From positions 21,867-85,866 of the forward strand of contig JBBSDP010000017.1 in the NCBI GenBank assembly GCA_038240605.1: a stretch of 64,000 bases of DNA, given 5' to 3'. Source of the stretch: JBBSDP01 sp038240605. GTDB lineage: Bacteria; Planctomycetota; Phycisphaerae; Tepidisphaerales; Tepidisphaeraceae. Position numbers and translations under genes: made by a program. Shown one piece after another: positions 23,978 to 32,177 of the stretch; positions within the stretch are counted from its first letter, which is position 1, and every line of letters starts with the position of its first letter. The notes under the pieces are model-generated. The model saw nothing but the letters and a program-made list of their open reading frames with translations. It was not told the origin of the DNA and searched no databases.

Positions 23978-24904
23978 ATGAACGATCTTTCAGTTTCTTC
24001 GATCAACGAGAAGGCCAGTGAAGAATTTTACCGGCGTGGGCAGGAGGCCGAGACGCAGGGGCTTCACGAAAAGGCCGCGGAATATTACGAGCGGGCACTG
24101 GGGGAAAATCCCGACCACGAGCGGGCCTGTTTCTGCCTGGCCGTCCTGTACGACCGCCGGGCGGAAGATGCCAAGGCGATCGAGTTGTACGAGCGCGTGT
24201 GCACCAGCCCGCCCGTTCACCTCAATGCCCTGGTGAACCTCGCGGTCCTCTACGAGGACAACAATCACTACGACGAGGCCCACCGCTGCCTCGATGCGGT
24301 GTTGCGAACGTCGCCCAACCACGCCCGCGCCCGGCTTTTCATGAAGGACGTGGACTCGGCGCGGTCGATGTACTACGACGATGACGACCGCCGTGGCGAT
24401 CGCCGCAGCGCCGTGCTCGATATCCCGATCAGCGATTTCGAGCTTTCGGTGCGCAGCCGAAACTGCCTCAAGAAGATGAACCTCCGCACGCTCGGTGACC
24501 TGCTCAGGACAAGCGAGCCGGAGCTGCTGGCCTACAAGAATTTTGGGGAAACGAGCCTCAGCGAGATCAAGGCGCTGCTCGCCCAGAAGGGCCTGCGGCT
24601 GGGCCAGGCTGCCGAAGATCCCGCCAAGGCGGGCGTCGCTGGCGTTGCCGGCGCGGCTCGACGTTCAGCCCCGGTAGCCGGCAACGTGCCGCCGGAGTTG
24701 CTCTCCAAGAGCGTCGGTGACCTGGAACTGTCGGTTCGCAGCCGCAAGGCGCTCCAGCGGCTCAACATCAACACCGTGGGTGAACTGGCGTCGCGCACCG
24801 AAGATGAGCTGCTCGGCTGCAAGAACTTCGGCCAGACCAGCCTCAACGAGATCAAGCAACAGCTCGGCACCTTAGGAATTGGCCTGCGAAAACTGGAAGT
24901 GTAA
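23978..24904 (+). CDS. TPR protein fused to two RNA polymerase alpha C-terminal domains
   Basis: 308 residues. Residues about 10-125 form three to four TPR helices (EEFYRRGQEAETQGLHEKAAEYYERALGENPDHERAC and onward). Two domains like the alpha-CTD of RNA polymerase follow. The first, about 148-205, reads ISDFELSVRSRNCLKKMNLRTLGDLL, then NFGETSLSEIK. The second, about 240-306, reads VGDLELSVRSRKALQRLNINTVGELA, then NFGQTSLNEIK. Against E. coli numbering, the first keeps R265, N268, C269, G296, S299 and E302 but has Thr for K298. The second keeps R265 but has Lys and Ala for N268 and C269. No assembly (alpha-NTD) domain is present, so this is not RpoA. A transcription-linked adaptor that binds DNA or activators is inferred. 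Confidence 0.88.
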   Translation: MNDLSVSSINEKASEEFYRRGQEAETQGLHEKAAEYYERALGENPDHERACFCLAVLYDRRAEDAKAIELYERVCTSPPVHLNALVNLAVLYEDNNHYDEAHRCLDAVLRTSPNHARARLFMKDVDSARSMYYDDDDRRGDRRSAVLDIPISDFELSVRSRNCLKKMNLRTLGDLLRTSEPELLAYKNFGETSLSEIKALLAQKGLRLGQAAEDPAKAGVAGVAGAARRSAPVAGNVPPELLSKSVGDLELSVRSRKALQRLNINTVGELASRTEDELLGCKNFGQTSLNEIKQQLGTLGIGLRKLEV

Positions 24905-24944
24905 AAAAACGAACGCAACCGACCCCTAGACTCTAAACACTTCT

Positions 24945-24975
24945 CTGAACCCTGACCGCTGAACCCTGAACCCTC
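24945..24975. repeat. CTGAACCC short tandem repeat
   Basis: Three near-perfect copies of CTGAACCCTGA-type 7-8-base units lie between the alphaCTD fusion gene and the SpoIID-like gene. No inverted partner is close by. Confidence 0.6.
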
Positions 24976-24990
24976 CCAGGCACGGACGCC

Positions 24991-26232
24991 ATGAGACACC
25001 CCGGTCACATCGCGTTGCTACTGGGTTCGTTGCTCTTTGTCCCGATGGGGTGCGGGCCGAATCTGGGGCAGGCTGATGTCCCGCAGGGTACGCCCACCGT
25101 TCGCGTGCTTCTCCTGGAAAATCGACAGCAGGTTGCCATCAGCGCCAGCGCCGCGCCCACCGTGCGCGTAGGCGGCGGGGAAACGCGACGGCTCAACGTT
25201 TCCTCCAGTCCGCCGGTGCCCGTCTCGCTCACCGCATCCGGTTGGAGAATCGGCAATGCCGCGCTCGGCCAGGGCGTCATGGTGCTGGATCCGGGCGCCG
25301 AAGGATCGTTGAGCGTCGGCGCGGCCGAGAAGCTGTTGCCTTATCGGGGGCGCATGCGATTCGTGCCCACGTCCGCCGACCGCTTCGACGTCGTGAACGA
25401 CGTCGACGTGGAAGGGTACCTCAAGGGCGTCCTGGGCCGCGAGTTGTTCAAGACCTGGCACCTTCAGGCCTACGAGGCGCAGGCGATCGTCGCACGCACC
25501 TATGCGCTCTACGAAGCGCGCACGATGAACGGCGGCGGGCGACACTGGGACCTCTATCCCGACCAGCGCAGCCAGGTGTACGGCGGCATTGCCGCCGAAT
25601 CCGCGGTATCACGTGAGGCGGTTGAGAAAACGCGCGGGATCGTGGTCGCGTACGGGCCCCAGGGACGGGAAAAGATCTTCAAGGCCTATTTCAGCTCCTG
25701 CTGCGGGGGCATTACCCAGTCGGCGTCCGATGCCTTTGGGGATTCGCCTACGCCGCCGCTCTCCGACCAGTCGATCGGTCCGCGTTGCGTGGAATCGTCG
25801 CACTTCAACTGGGGGCCGATCCTCATTCAGAAGTCGGAGCTTGCCCGCCGGATCCGGGTGTATGGTGTGATGCACCAGCGCGCGGAGAAGGACATGGGGG
25901 ACCTGGTTCGCGTGGACGTGCAGTTCGTCAACCAGTGGGGCCGTCCGACGCGCTTCGTGGTGTGCGATTCGCGCGGAGCGCGATATAGCTTCAGCGGCGA
26001 GGAGTTTCGCGTCGCGTTCAACACCAGCGCCAGCGATGGCATCACCGTTCCCAGCAGCTTCTTCAAACCGGTCAACGAGACTAGCGTGATTCGCCTCGTC
26101 AGCGGCCACGGTTTCGGCCACGGCGTCGGTCTCTGCCAATGGTGCGCCGAACACGAGGCCAGCCAGGGCGTCGCCCCCGAAACGATCGTCACCTCCGCGT
26201 TCCCTCATTCGACGCTGGTGCACGCATATTAG
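24991..26232 (+). CDS. SpoIID/LytB-family lipoprotein (amidase-enhancer or lytic type)
   Basis: 413 residues. Signal plus lipobox: LLLGSLLFVPMGCG, with Cys21 as lipid site. The SpoIID core reads FDVVNDVDVEGYLKGVLGRELFKTWHLQAYEAQAIVARTYAL, SQVYGGIAAESAVSREAVEKTRGIVV, KAYFSSCCGGITQSA and the ending VSGHGFGHGVGLCQWCAEHEA. SpoIID trims denuded glycan strands of peptidoglycan during sporulation; in non-sporulating phyla LytB-type members assist wall hydrolysis. The catalytic-type Glu in GRELF is present. It converges on the sigma-54 activator gene, and their stop codons overlap. Confidence 0.92.
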   Translation: MRHPGHIALLLGSLLFVPMGCGPNLGQADVPQGTPTVRVLLLENRQQVAISASAAPTVRVGGGETRRLNVSSSPPVPVSLTASGWRIGNAALGQGVMVLDPGAEGSLSVGAAEKLLPYRGRMRFVPTSADRFDVVNDVDVEGYLKGVLGRELFKTWHLQAYEAQAIVARTYALYEARTMNGGGRHWDLYPDQRSQVYGGIAAESAVSREAVEKTRGIVVAYGPQGREKIFKAYFSSCCGGITQSASDAFGDSPTPPLSDQSIGPRCVESSHFNWGPILIQKSELARRIRVYGVMHQRAEKDMGDLVRVDVQFVNQWGRPTRFVVCDSRGARYSFSGEEFRVAFNTSASDGITVPSSFFKPVNETSVIRLVSGHGFGHGVGLCQWCAEHEASQGVAPETIVTSAFPHSTLVHAY

Positions 26233-27863
26233 TCGACTGACTCGATGCCCAGCTCCTTGACCTTCTTGTTCAGCGTATTGCGATTGATGCCCAGGAAATC
26301 GGCGGCCTTGGTCTTCACGCCCCCGCATTTGCCCAGGGCACGCTCGATCAGGGCATGCTCGATCTGATCGATGACGAGCTGGTAGATGTGCCCCTCGCGC
26401 AGCTCATAGTCGACGACCGCCTGCTCGGAGAGACGCCGGGCGATCGTCTCGATCGATTCCGATGACTGCGTGTTGCGCCGTTGCGCCGCGAACATGCGGA
26501 CGCTGAGCGGCAACAGGTCTTCGGTGAAGTCTTCGTCGTTGCTCAGGACGACGGCGCGTTCGATCGCGTTCTCCAGCTCGCGGACGTTGCCGGGCCAGGG
26601 GTAGCGAAGCAGCACGTTGAGCATGTCACGGCTGATCCGCCGCAGGCGGCGCTCGTTGATCGCGTTGTACTTATCCAGGAAGTGATCGATGAGGCGCGGG
26701 ATGTCCTCCCGGCGGTTGCGGAGCGGGGGCAGGTAGACGCTGACGACGTTAAGGCGGTAGAAGAGGTCCTCGCGGAAGTTGCTCTTGGCCACCTCTTCCT
26801 GCAAGTCCACGTTGGTCGCCGCGATGACGCGCACGTCGACCTTCACGGTCTGCATGTCGCCGACGCGTTCGAATTCCCGTTCCTGAAGTACGCGGAGCAG
26901 TTTCACCTGCAACTGCGGCTCGAGCGTGCCGATCTCGTCCAGGAAGATCGTCCCGCCGTCGGCCGCTTCGAAACGCCCGATCTTGTCGCGGATCGCGCCG
27001 GTAAAGGAACCTTTTACGTGTCCGAACAGTTCCGACTCCAGCAAGGTCCCGGTCAATGCCCCGCAGTTGACGCGGATGAACGGCCGCTCGCGGCGCGGCG
27101 AGTTGTAGTGGATCGCCTTGGCGATCATCTCCTTGCCCGTGCCGGTCTCCCCCAGCAGGAGCACCGTCGCCCGCGAGTTGGCGACCTGCCCGACCGTGGC
27201 GAAGACCTCGTGCATGGCCGGCGAGTCGCCGATGATGTTTTCGAAGCGGTAGCGGTCGCGGACCTGGGCGCGGAGCTGTGCGTTCTCCTCCAGCAACTCC
27301 TCCTTCTGCCGCATCACCATCCGGTTGATCTGGATCGCCTGGGCGAGGAACGCCGCGATGATGTCAAGGAACCGATGGTCGCTGTGGAGCTGGTCCTCAC
27401 TGCTGAACGGCTTATCGACAGAGAGCGCCCCGGCCGTCCGTCCTCCGATGCGAATGGGAACGCAGAGGAAGCTCATCGGCGCCCCGCTTGCCTCCGGCGT
27501 CATCCGTCCGGTTCGGTTCAAGAAGTCGGGCTCGCTTCGAACATCCGGGATAATCCGTGCCCGCCCGGTGGCCACGACGTTTCCAGTTACTCCCTCGCCC
27601 ACTGCGTATTTGGCGCGCTCGATCTCTTCGGCGGTCAACCCGACTGCCGCTTCAGTGCGCAGCCGTCCTGTCGATTCGTCCAACATCACCAGGGCGCCCC
27701 GTTTCATCCCCAGCTTGTCGGAGATGATCTGCATCATCTTTCCGAATGCGTCCCGTAACTCAAGAGTAGAGGAGAGCAGTAAGCCGATTTCCGTCAGGAC
27801 GATTAATTCCTGATCAGCACTGGAATCGATCGCTTGCGTGATAGGCGTTGGAGTGGGCGACAT
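26229..27863 (-). CDS. NifA-like GAF/sigma-54 activator
   Basis: 544 residues in NifA architecture. A GAF domain (about 25-185) carries KRGALVMLDESTGRLRTEAAVGL and VGEGVTGNVVATG. The AAA+ domain (about 215-445) has Walker A GETGTGKEMIAKAIH, the sigma-54 contact loop as ELFGHVKGSFTGA (GSFTGA rather than GAFTGA) and Walker B GGTIFLDEIGTL. A Fis-type HTH closes the protein (GGVKTKAADFLGINRNTLNKKVKELGI). It activates sigma-54 promoters, probably in response to a GAF ligand. The targets are not evident and no nif genes are present. Confidence 0.94.
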   Translation of the reverse strand: MSPTPTPITQAIDSSADQELIVLTEIGLLLSSTLELRDAFGKMMQIISDKLGMKRGALVMLDESTGRLRTEAAVGLTAEEIERAKYAVGEGVTGNVVATGRARIIPDVRSEPDFLNRTGRMTPEASGAPMSFLCVPIRIGGRTAGALSVDKPFSSEDQLHSDHRFLDIIAAFLAQAIQINRMVMRQKEELLEENAQLRAQVRDRYRFENIIGDSPAMHEVFATVGQVANSRATVLLLGETGTGKEMIAKAIHYNSPRRERPFIRVNCGALTGTLLESELFGHVKGSFTGAIRDKIGRFEAADGGTIFLDEIGTLEPQLQVKLLRVLQEREFERVGDMQTVKVDVRVIAATNVDLQEEVAKSNFREDLFYRLNVVSVYLPPLRNRREDIPRLIDHFLDKYNAINERRLRRISRDMLNVLLRYPWPGNVRELENAIERAVVLSNDEDFTEDLLPLSVRMFAAQRRNTQSSESIETIARRLSEQAVVDYELREGHIYQLVIDQIEHALIERALGKCGGVKTKAADFLGINRNTLNKKVKELGIESVD

Positions 27864-28102
27864 GTCTATAATTTACGCAACCCGGACCCTAAAGCCAAGT
27901 GAAACGGAAATTGAGATTTTGCCGCCGTCCTGCCGCATTTATGGGCTTACGTCGAATCGATCCATGTACTGATCGCCCCGCTTGCCACTGCCTCGAATCG
28001 GCCAAAGCCGACCCTGCCAGTTATCCGATAATTGAGGGAGTCGCCGTGCTCTGATCACGATTCGGGAGTGGCGAGACGCAGCGCGGAATCGGAGTTCCCG
28101 AC

Positions 28103-29371
28103 ATGTTGCAGCACTCGATTCGCGGACGCATCCTGATTTTCGGTGTCGGCTGTGGGCTGCTCAGCTCGATCGGCATCTGCCTGGCCGCGTCCGCGTTTGC
28201 GGCCGGACCGGTCGGCCTTCACCCGGCTTTAATCTTCTCGGGCGTCGCGTGCAGCCTGCTCGCGCTCCTGCTGATGGCCCTCCTGCTCGTGCGAACGGCG
28301 CTCACGGTGGCCCGTGGCGAACGTGCACGGCACATCGTGGAAGAGCGTGCCCAGGCCGTCGATCTCCTCCTCGACTTTTCCCAGACGATCCAGGGCGCCG
28401 CGCAAACCGACCAGATCCTGGCGACGCTTGGGCAGGCGCTTCGCAAGGCACTTTCCCTCGCCGGCGTCGTCATCCTCGCTCACGAGCCCGATGGGATCCC
28501 TTCAACCTGCCTCAAGTCCGTGGTCCCCGCCGATCTGGTCAACGCGACGTCCGCGTGTGTCGAATTCGATCCGGCGATGTGCCCGTGTATGAGGCAGAAA
28601 CAATCACGCCTCTTCGTCGCCGACGGTTCGCCGGTTCGTTGCAGCGTTGACGCGATGTTGAAATTGGCCGCGACACACCCTGCGTTCTGCGTGCCGATGC
28701 AGGTGGGGCCGAAGGTCCAGGTGGCGGTTCATTTGCTTCTGCCCCCGACCGAATCCTGGACCGACGCCGCCCGTCAACTCGCCCAGACGTACGTCAACAC
28801 CGCACAGTCCACGATGATCTCCCTGCACCTGCTGAGCGATGCCGAGCAGCGCAGCATGACCGACCCGCTGACCGGCCTCTATAATCGCCGTTCGATGGAG
28901 CAACTGCTTCAGCGGGAAGTAGCGCTCTCCGACCGGTACCAGCATCCCCTCTCGCTGGTGATGATCGACCTGGATCGCTTCAAACTGGTGAACGATGATC
29001 ACGGACACGCCGCCGGCGATCACCTGTTGCGTTCGTTTGCCGATTGCGTCCGCATGACGTTGCGCAAGACCGACCTGGCGTTCCGGTATGGCGGCGACGA
29101 GTTCGTGGTCGTCCTCCCACAAACGCCGATCTCGCAGGCCCAACAGGTGGTCCACAAGCTGCGCCAGGCCTTCGCTTCGGTGGATTTTTCGTCCGCGATC
29201 GCCCGCATGGAGCAGCAACCCACGCTGAGCATCGGCCTGGTCGAGCGAAGCGTGGCCCATCACCTCCTGACCCTCCAATCCCTGCTGGCCGCCGCCGACC
29301 AGGCCCTCTACGAGGCCAAGCAGGACAACCGCAATTGCGTGCATGTCTACCAGCCCCCCAGGGCGGCGTAG
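28103..29371 (+). CDS. Membrane-bound diguanylate cyclase
   Basis: 422 residues. Two N-terminal membrane helices (about 9-30 and 40-62) are followed by a coiled segment and a degenerate GAF-like sensor domain (about 75-245). A complete GGDEF domain (about 250-415) follows: DPLTGLYNRRSMEQLL, MIDLDRFKLVNDDHGHAAGDHLLRSFA, RYGGDEFVVVLPQT and the final ADQALYEAKQDNRN. It makes cyclic di-GMP from GTP. An RxxD inhibitory site is not present at the usual position. Its stop abuts the convergent ribF stop. Confidence 0.94.
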   Translation: MLQHSIRGRILIFGVGCGLLSSIGICLAASAFAAGPVGLHPALIFSGVACSLLALLLMALLLVRTALTVARGERARHIVEERAQAVDLLLDFSQTIQGAAQTDQILATLGQALRKALSLAGVVILAHEPDGIPSTCLKSVVPADLVNATSACVEFDPAMCPCMRQKQSRLFVADGSPVRCSVDAMLKLAATHPAFCVPMQVGPKVQVAVHLLLPPTESWTDAARQLAQTYVNTAQSTMISLHLLSDAEQRSMTDPLTGLYNRRSMEQLLQREVALSDRYQHPLSLVMIDLDRFKLVNDDHGHAAGDHLLRSFADCVRMTLRKTDLAFRYGGDEFVVVLPQTPISQAQQVVHKLRQAFASVDFSSAIARMEQQPTLSIGLVERSVAHHLLTLQSLLAAADQALYEAKQDNRNCVHVYQPPRAA

Positions 29372-30343
29372 TCATGAACGGAGGTTTGTCGCGGCGCCAA
29401 TCGGTCGTTCGGGATGCCGGCCGGTGCGCAGCCGCGTTTCGTCCAGGTCGTCCTTGATCGCGGCGACGAGCGATTCGACGCTGGGAAACTTTCGCTGCTC
29501 GCGAAGCCAGTCCATCACCTCAACGCTCAGAACGCGTCCGTACAGATCTCCCGTAAAGCCGATCAGGTGCGCCTCGATCTGGCGTGCGTCACCTTCGAAC
29601 GTGGGCAGGGTCCCGATACTGATTGCCGCGGGGTAAGTGACCCCGTCGACGCGGGCGCGTCCGCCGTAAACACCTTCGGCGGGCACGAGCTGCTCGTCGA
29701 TGCGCAGATTGGCGGTGGGCACGCCCATCGCCCGTCCGCGCTGGTGCCCGCCGATCACCTCTCCCTCCAGCAGGTAGCCCCGGCCGAGGCAGATGGCGGC
29801 GTCGCGGGCGCGTCCGTTTAGCAGGAGCCAGCGGATGATCGAGCTGCTCGCCGGCACGATCGACAGGTTCAGCAGCACGACCGACACCGCCTCGGCCACG
29901 TGCAATTGCACGCCTGTCCCATCGCACCACGCCGCCAGCGTTTCAACCGATCCACCACGACCTTTGCCGAACGAAAATGAACTGCCTTCGATCAGGTGGG
30001 CCGGCTTCACGTCATCCCGGAGAAGCTGCCAGAACTGCTCGGCGGTGAGATCGAGCACTTCGGGAGTTGGCGGAAGCTCGACCAGGTGATCGGCCCCCGC
30101 CTCGGCGAGCAACGTCCGCTTGAGCGCAACCGGCGTGAGTCGCGGCGGGGCCTTGTCGGGCCGAAGGACGGTGAGGGGGTGTGGCTCGAACGTCACCACC
30201 GCCACACCAACGCCACCACGCAGGCCATTGGCGAGGCGCAGGATCTTCCGGTGGCCGAGATGCACGCCGTCGAAGTTGCCGATGGACATCACGGTTCCCG
30301 GCGGGAGTTGCCGCAACCCGGAGATGCCCTGGGAAATCTGCAT
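29372..30343 (-). CDS. ribF: Bifunctional riboflavin kinase / FAD synthetase
   Basis: 323 residues, the normal length. The N-terminal FMN adenylyltransferase domain has SIGNFDGVHLGHRKIL, FEPHPLTVL and LIEGSSFSFGKGRGG. The C-terminal flavokinase domain has SSSIIRWLLLNGRARDAAICLGRGYLLEGEVIGGHQRGRAMGVPTANL and GVYGGRARVDG, with FTGDLYGRVLSVEVMDWLREQRKF near the end. It converts riboflavin to FMN and then FAD. No FMN riboswitch is visible upstream. Confidence 0.96.
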   Translation of the reverse strand: MQISQGISGLRQLPPGTVMSIGNFDGVHLGHRKILRLANGLRGGVGVAVVTFEPHPLTVLRPDKAPPRLTPVALKRTLLAEAGADHLVELPPTPEVLDLTAEQFWQLLRDDVKPAHLIEGSSFSFGKGRGGSVETLAAWCDGTGVQLHVAEAVSVVLLNLSIVPASSSIIRWLLLNGRARDAAICLGRGYLLEGEVIGGHQRGRAMGVPTANLRIDEQLVPAEGVYGGRARVDGVTYPAAISIGTLPTFEGDARQIEAHLIGFTGDLYGRVLSVEVMDWLREQRKFPSVESLVAAIKDDLDETRLRTGRHPERPIGAATNLRS

Positions 30344-30558
30344 TGAGGCGTCTCGATTCCTGCACTACGGGAACGGAACATCAACGAGACCCGATCACCC
30401 GCGATCGCGCCACGAACAGCATGGCATGGCCTCGGAATCGGAGCAAGATGGCCGGCGCGAGGGGAGCAGCAGACCGGGGAGATTGTCGGATTTGCAGTTG
30501 TCGATTTGCTGCTAAGATTCGCCCCGACATGAACCAGGACATTTCCAAAGGAGTCAAC

Positions 30559-31341
30559 GTGCGATACGCGATCTTTGCAATGCTCGGCATGTGGGTCACC
30601 CAACACGCCTCGGCCGCCATCAAGACCGAAACCGTTCCCTACACGATCGGGAACACCGAGTACCGTGGATTCCTCGCGTACGACGACTCGGTTTCCGACA
30701 AGCGGCCCGGCGTGCTGATCGGGCCCGAATGGTGGGGCCTCAATGACTATGCCAAACACCGGGCCGAGCAACTGGCGGGCCTCGGATACGTGGCGTTCGC
30801 GATGGACCCGTACGGCGGCGGCAAGACCACGACCGATCCCAAGGAAGCCGGCAAGATGGCAGGGGCACTGCGCGGCGGAGACCGAAAGGAGCTGCGTGAG
30901 CGTGCCGCGGCGGCGCTGGCCCAGCTCAAGAAAAATGAGCACGTGGATCCCGCTCGCATCGGCGCCATTGGCTACTGCTTCGGCGGCACCATGGCGCTCG
31001 AGCTGGCCCGCTCCGGCGCGGATGTCCTCGGCGTCGTCAGCTTTCACGGCAGCCTCGCGACGCCGCATCCCGAGGACGCGAAGAACATCAAGGGCAAGGT
31101 CCTCATCTGTCATGGCGGCGACGACACGTTCGAGTCCCCGGCCGAGGTCCAGGGTTTTCAGGAGGAAATGCGCGATGCTCACGTGGATTGGCAAATGAAT
31201 ATCTACAGTGGCGCCGTCCACGCCTTCACCAACCCCGACGCCGACAAGTTCGCGATCAAGGGCATTGCGTACAACGCCAATGCCGACCGCCGCTCCTGGC
31301 AGGCGATGCGCAACTTCTTCGACGAAGTGTTCGCAAAGTAG
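30559..31341 (+). CDS. Secreted dienelactone-hydrolase-family alpha/beta hydrolase
   Basis: GTG 30559 is chosen because AAAGGAG lies 6 bases before it and because it places a clean signal peptide first (RYAIFAMLGMWVTQHASA). The upstream ATG 30529 lacks such a site. The 260 residues show the DLH fold: VLIGPEWWGLNDYAKHRAEQLAGLGYVAFAMDPYG, the nucleophile elbow GAIGYCFGGTMALELA (Cys nucleophile), the acid in CHGGDDTFESP and the His in VHAFTNPDAD. The Cys-Asp-His triad is therefore complete. The substrate is unknown, and export to the periplasm is likely. Confidence 0.9.
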   Translation: MRYAIFAMLGMWVTQHASAAIKTETVPYTIGNTEYRGFLAYDDSVSDKRPGVLIGPEWWGLNDYAKHRAEQLAGLGYVAFAMDPYGGGKTTTDPKEAGKMAGALRGGDRKELRERAAAALAQLKKNEHVDPARIGAIGYCFGGTMALELARSGADVLGVVSFHGSLATPHPEDAKNIKGKVLICHGGDDTFESPAEVQGFQEEMRDAHVDWQMNIYSGAVHAFTNPDADKFAIKGIAYNANADRRSWQAMRNFFDEVFAK

Positions 31342-31490
31342 TGCTGAGGGCTGAGTGCTGGGAAAAGGTAGGGTGGGCTCGGCCCACCACCAACTTGGCT
31401 GGTGGGCAAAGCCCACCCTACGTCAAGCCCAGTGCCGAGGTATTAAACAGACGCTCGACCGGCTCAGCACCCAGCACTCAGCACTTCGTG
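31341..31490. repeat. Composite element: REP-like hairpin inside an AGTGCTG inverted repeat
   Basis: The outer arms are GTGCTGAGGGCTGAGTGCTG (31341-31360) and CTCAGCACCCAGCACTCAGC plus ACTT (31463-31484). The inner palindrome has arms GTAGGGTGGGC (31368-31378) and GCCCACCCTAC (31411-31421), each with a second GGCCCACCA/TGGTGGGC pair inside. It follows the dienelactone hydrolase stop directly. Nothing coding was seen from here to 31672. Confidence 0.85.
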
Positions 31491-31672
31491 GTAGGGCACT
31501 CATCACTTTTCACATGATTTCTCAAGCCGGGGCGGTGCCTTCGTCCGATATATCGGTGGACTCGCACGGTTGTCGCGCGGGCCTCGGAACAATTGCGGTT
31601 GGCCTGCGCCCCGTCCCGCGCTGCGGGAGGGACCTGGGCCTGACCGTCGGAAGATTGGCAAAGGAGTTGCCC

Positions 31673-32020
31673 ATGACTGCGAACTGGATGAACAAGTGGA
31701 TTGCGGCCGGCGTGCTTGCCGTGGCGACGATTCCCGCCGTTGGTTTTGCCCGCTCGCACCGCCCGGTGCAGGCTGCCCCGCCGTCGCTGATGGCGACGGG
31801 CCCCGAGACCCCCGTGGTGACGACCTCGGTCCTGCCCGATGCCAAGCCGGCAGCCCTCGAGACCTCGCATGCGAAGAAGCTGCACAGCAAGCTTCACGCC
31901 CGCAAGGCCAGCCACCGTGGCCTGAGCGCCGGCAAGCACAAGTCGCGCAAGCTGAGCCACAAGCACGGTAAGCACACCAGCCTTCACTCGACCAGCCGCA
32001 CCGCCACCGTGCTGCAATAA
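31673..32020 (+). CDS. Secreted, very basic His/Lys/Ser-rich protein
   Basis: ATG 31673 follows AAGGAGTTGCCC. The 115 residues begin with a signal peptide (WIAAGVLAVATIPAVGFA) and a Pro-rich linker. The C-terminal 50 residues are almost entirely Lys, His, Ser and Arg (KKLHSKLHARKASHRGLSAG, then HKSRKLSHKHGKHTSLHSTS). No fold or family is recognised. Such a tail could bind acidic surface polymers, DNA or metal ions, but there is no direct evidence. A strong terminator follows at 32051-32088. Confidence 0.65.
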   Translation: MTANWMNKWIAAGVLAVATIPAVGFARSHRPVQAAPPSLMATGPETPVVTTSVLPDAKPAALETSHAKKLHSKLHARKASHRGLSAGKHKSRKLSHKHGKHTSLHSTSRTATVLQ

Positions 32021-32050
32021 GCTCGGATGGATGGGTCTGAACCGAGATCG

Positions 32051-32088
32051 CGGACACCCCGGAATTCTTTCCGGGGTGTCTGCGTTTG
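32051..32088 (+). terminator. Rho-independent terminator after the basic secreted protein
   Basis: CGGACACCCCGG and CCGGGGTGTCTG pair over 12 bases, with one G-T wobble and loop AATTCTTT, and are followed by CGTTTG. The stem is strong; the T run is short. Confidence 0.7.
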
Positions 32089-32177
32089 ATGATGGACGTA
32101 CATTTCCAGATTCGCGACTGGCCGCATCCCGCGGTTGCGACGTTTTCCAAACCCAGCTCGCGCGATTCGATCTCGTT

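Noticed and set aside
26481..27758. 425-codon plus-strand frame over the NifA-like gene
   Set aside because: Shadow with Val/Arg/Asp-rich composition; the minus strand shows the complete AAA+ motifs.
31652..31675. TTGGCAAAGGAGTTGCCC resembles a sigma-54 -24/-12 site
   Set aside because: It overlaps the ribosome site and start codon of the basic protein gene, leaving no room for transcription to start before the ATG.
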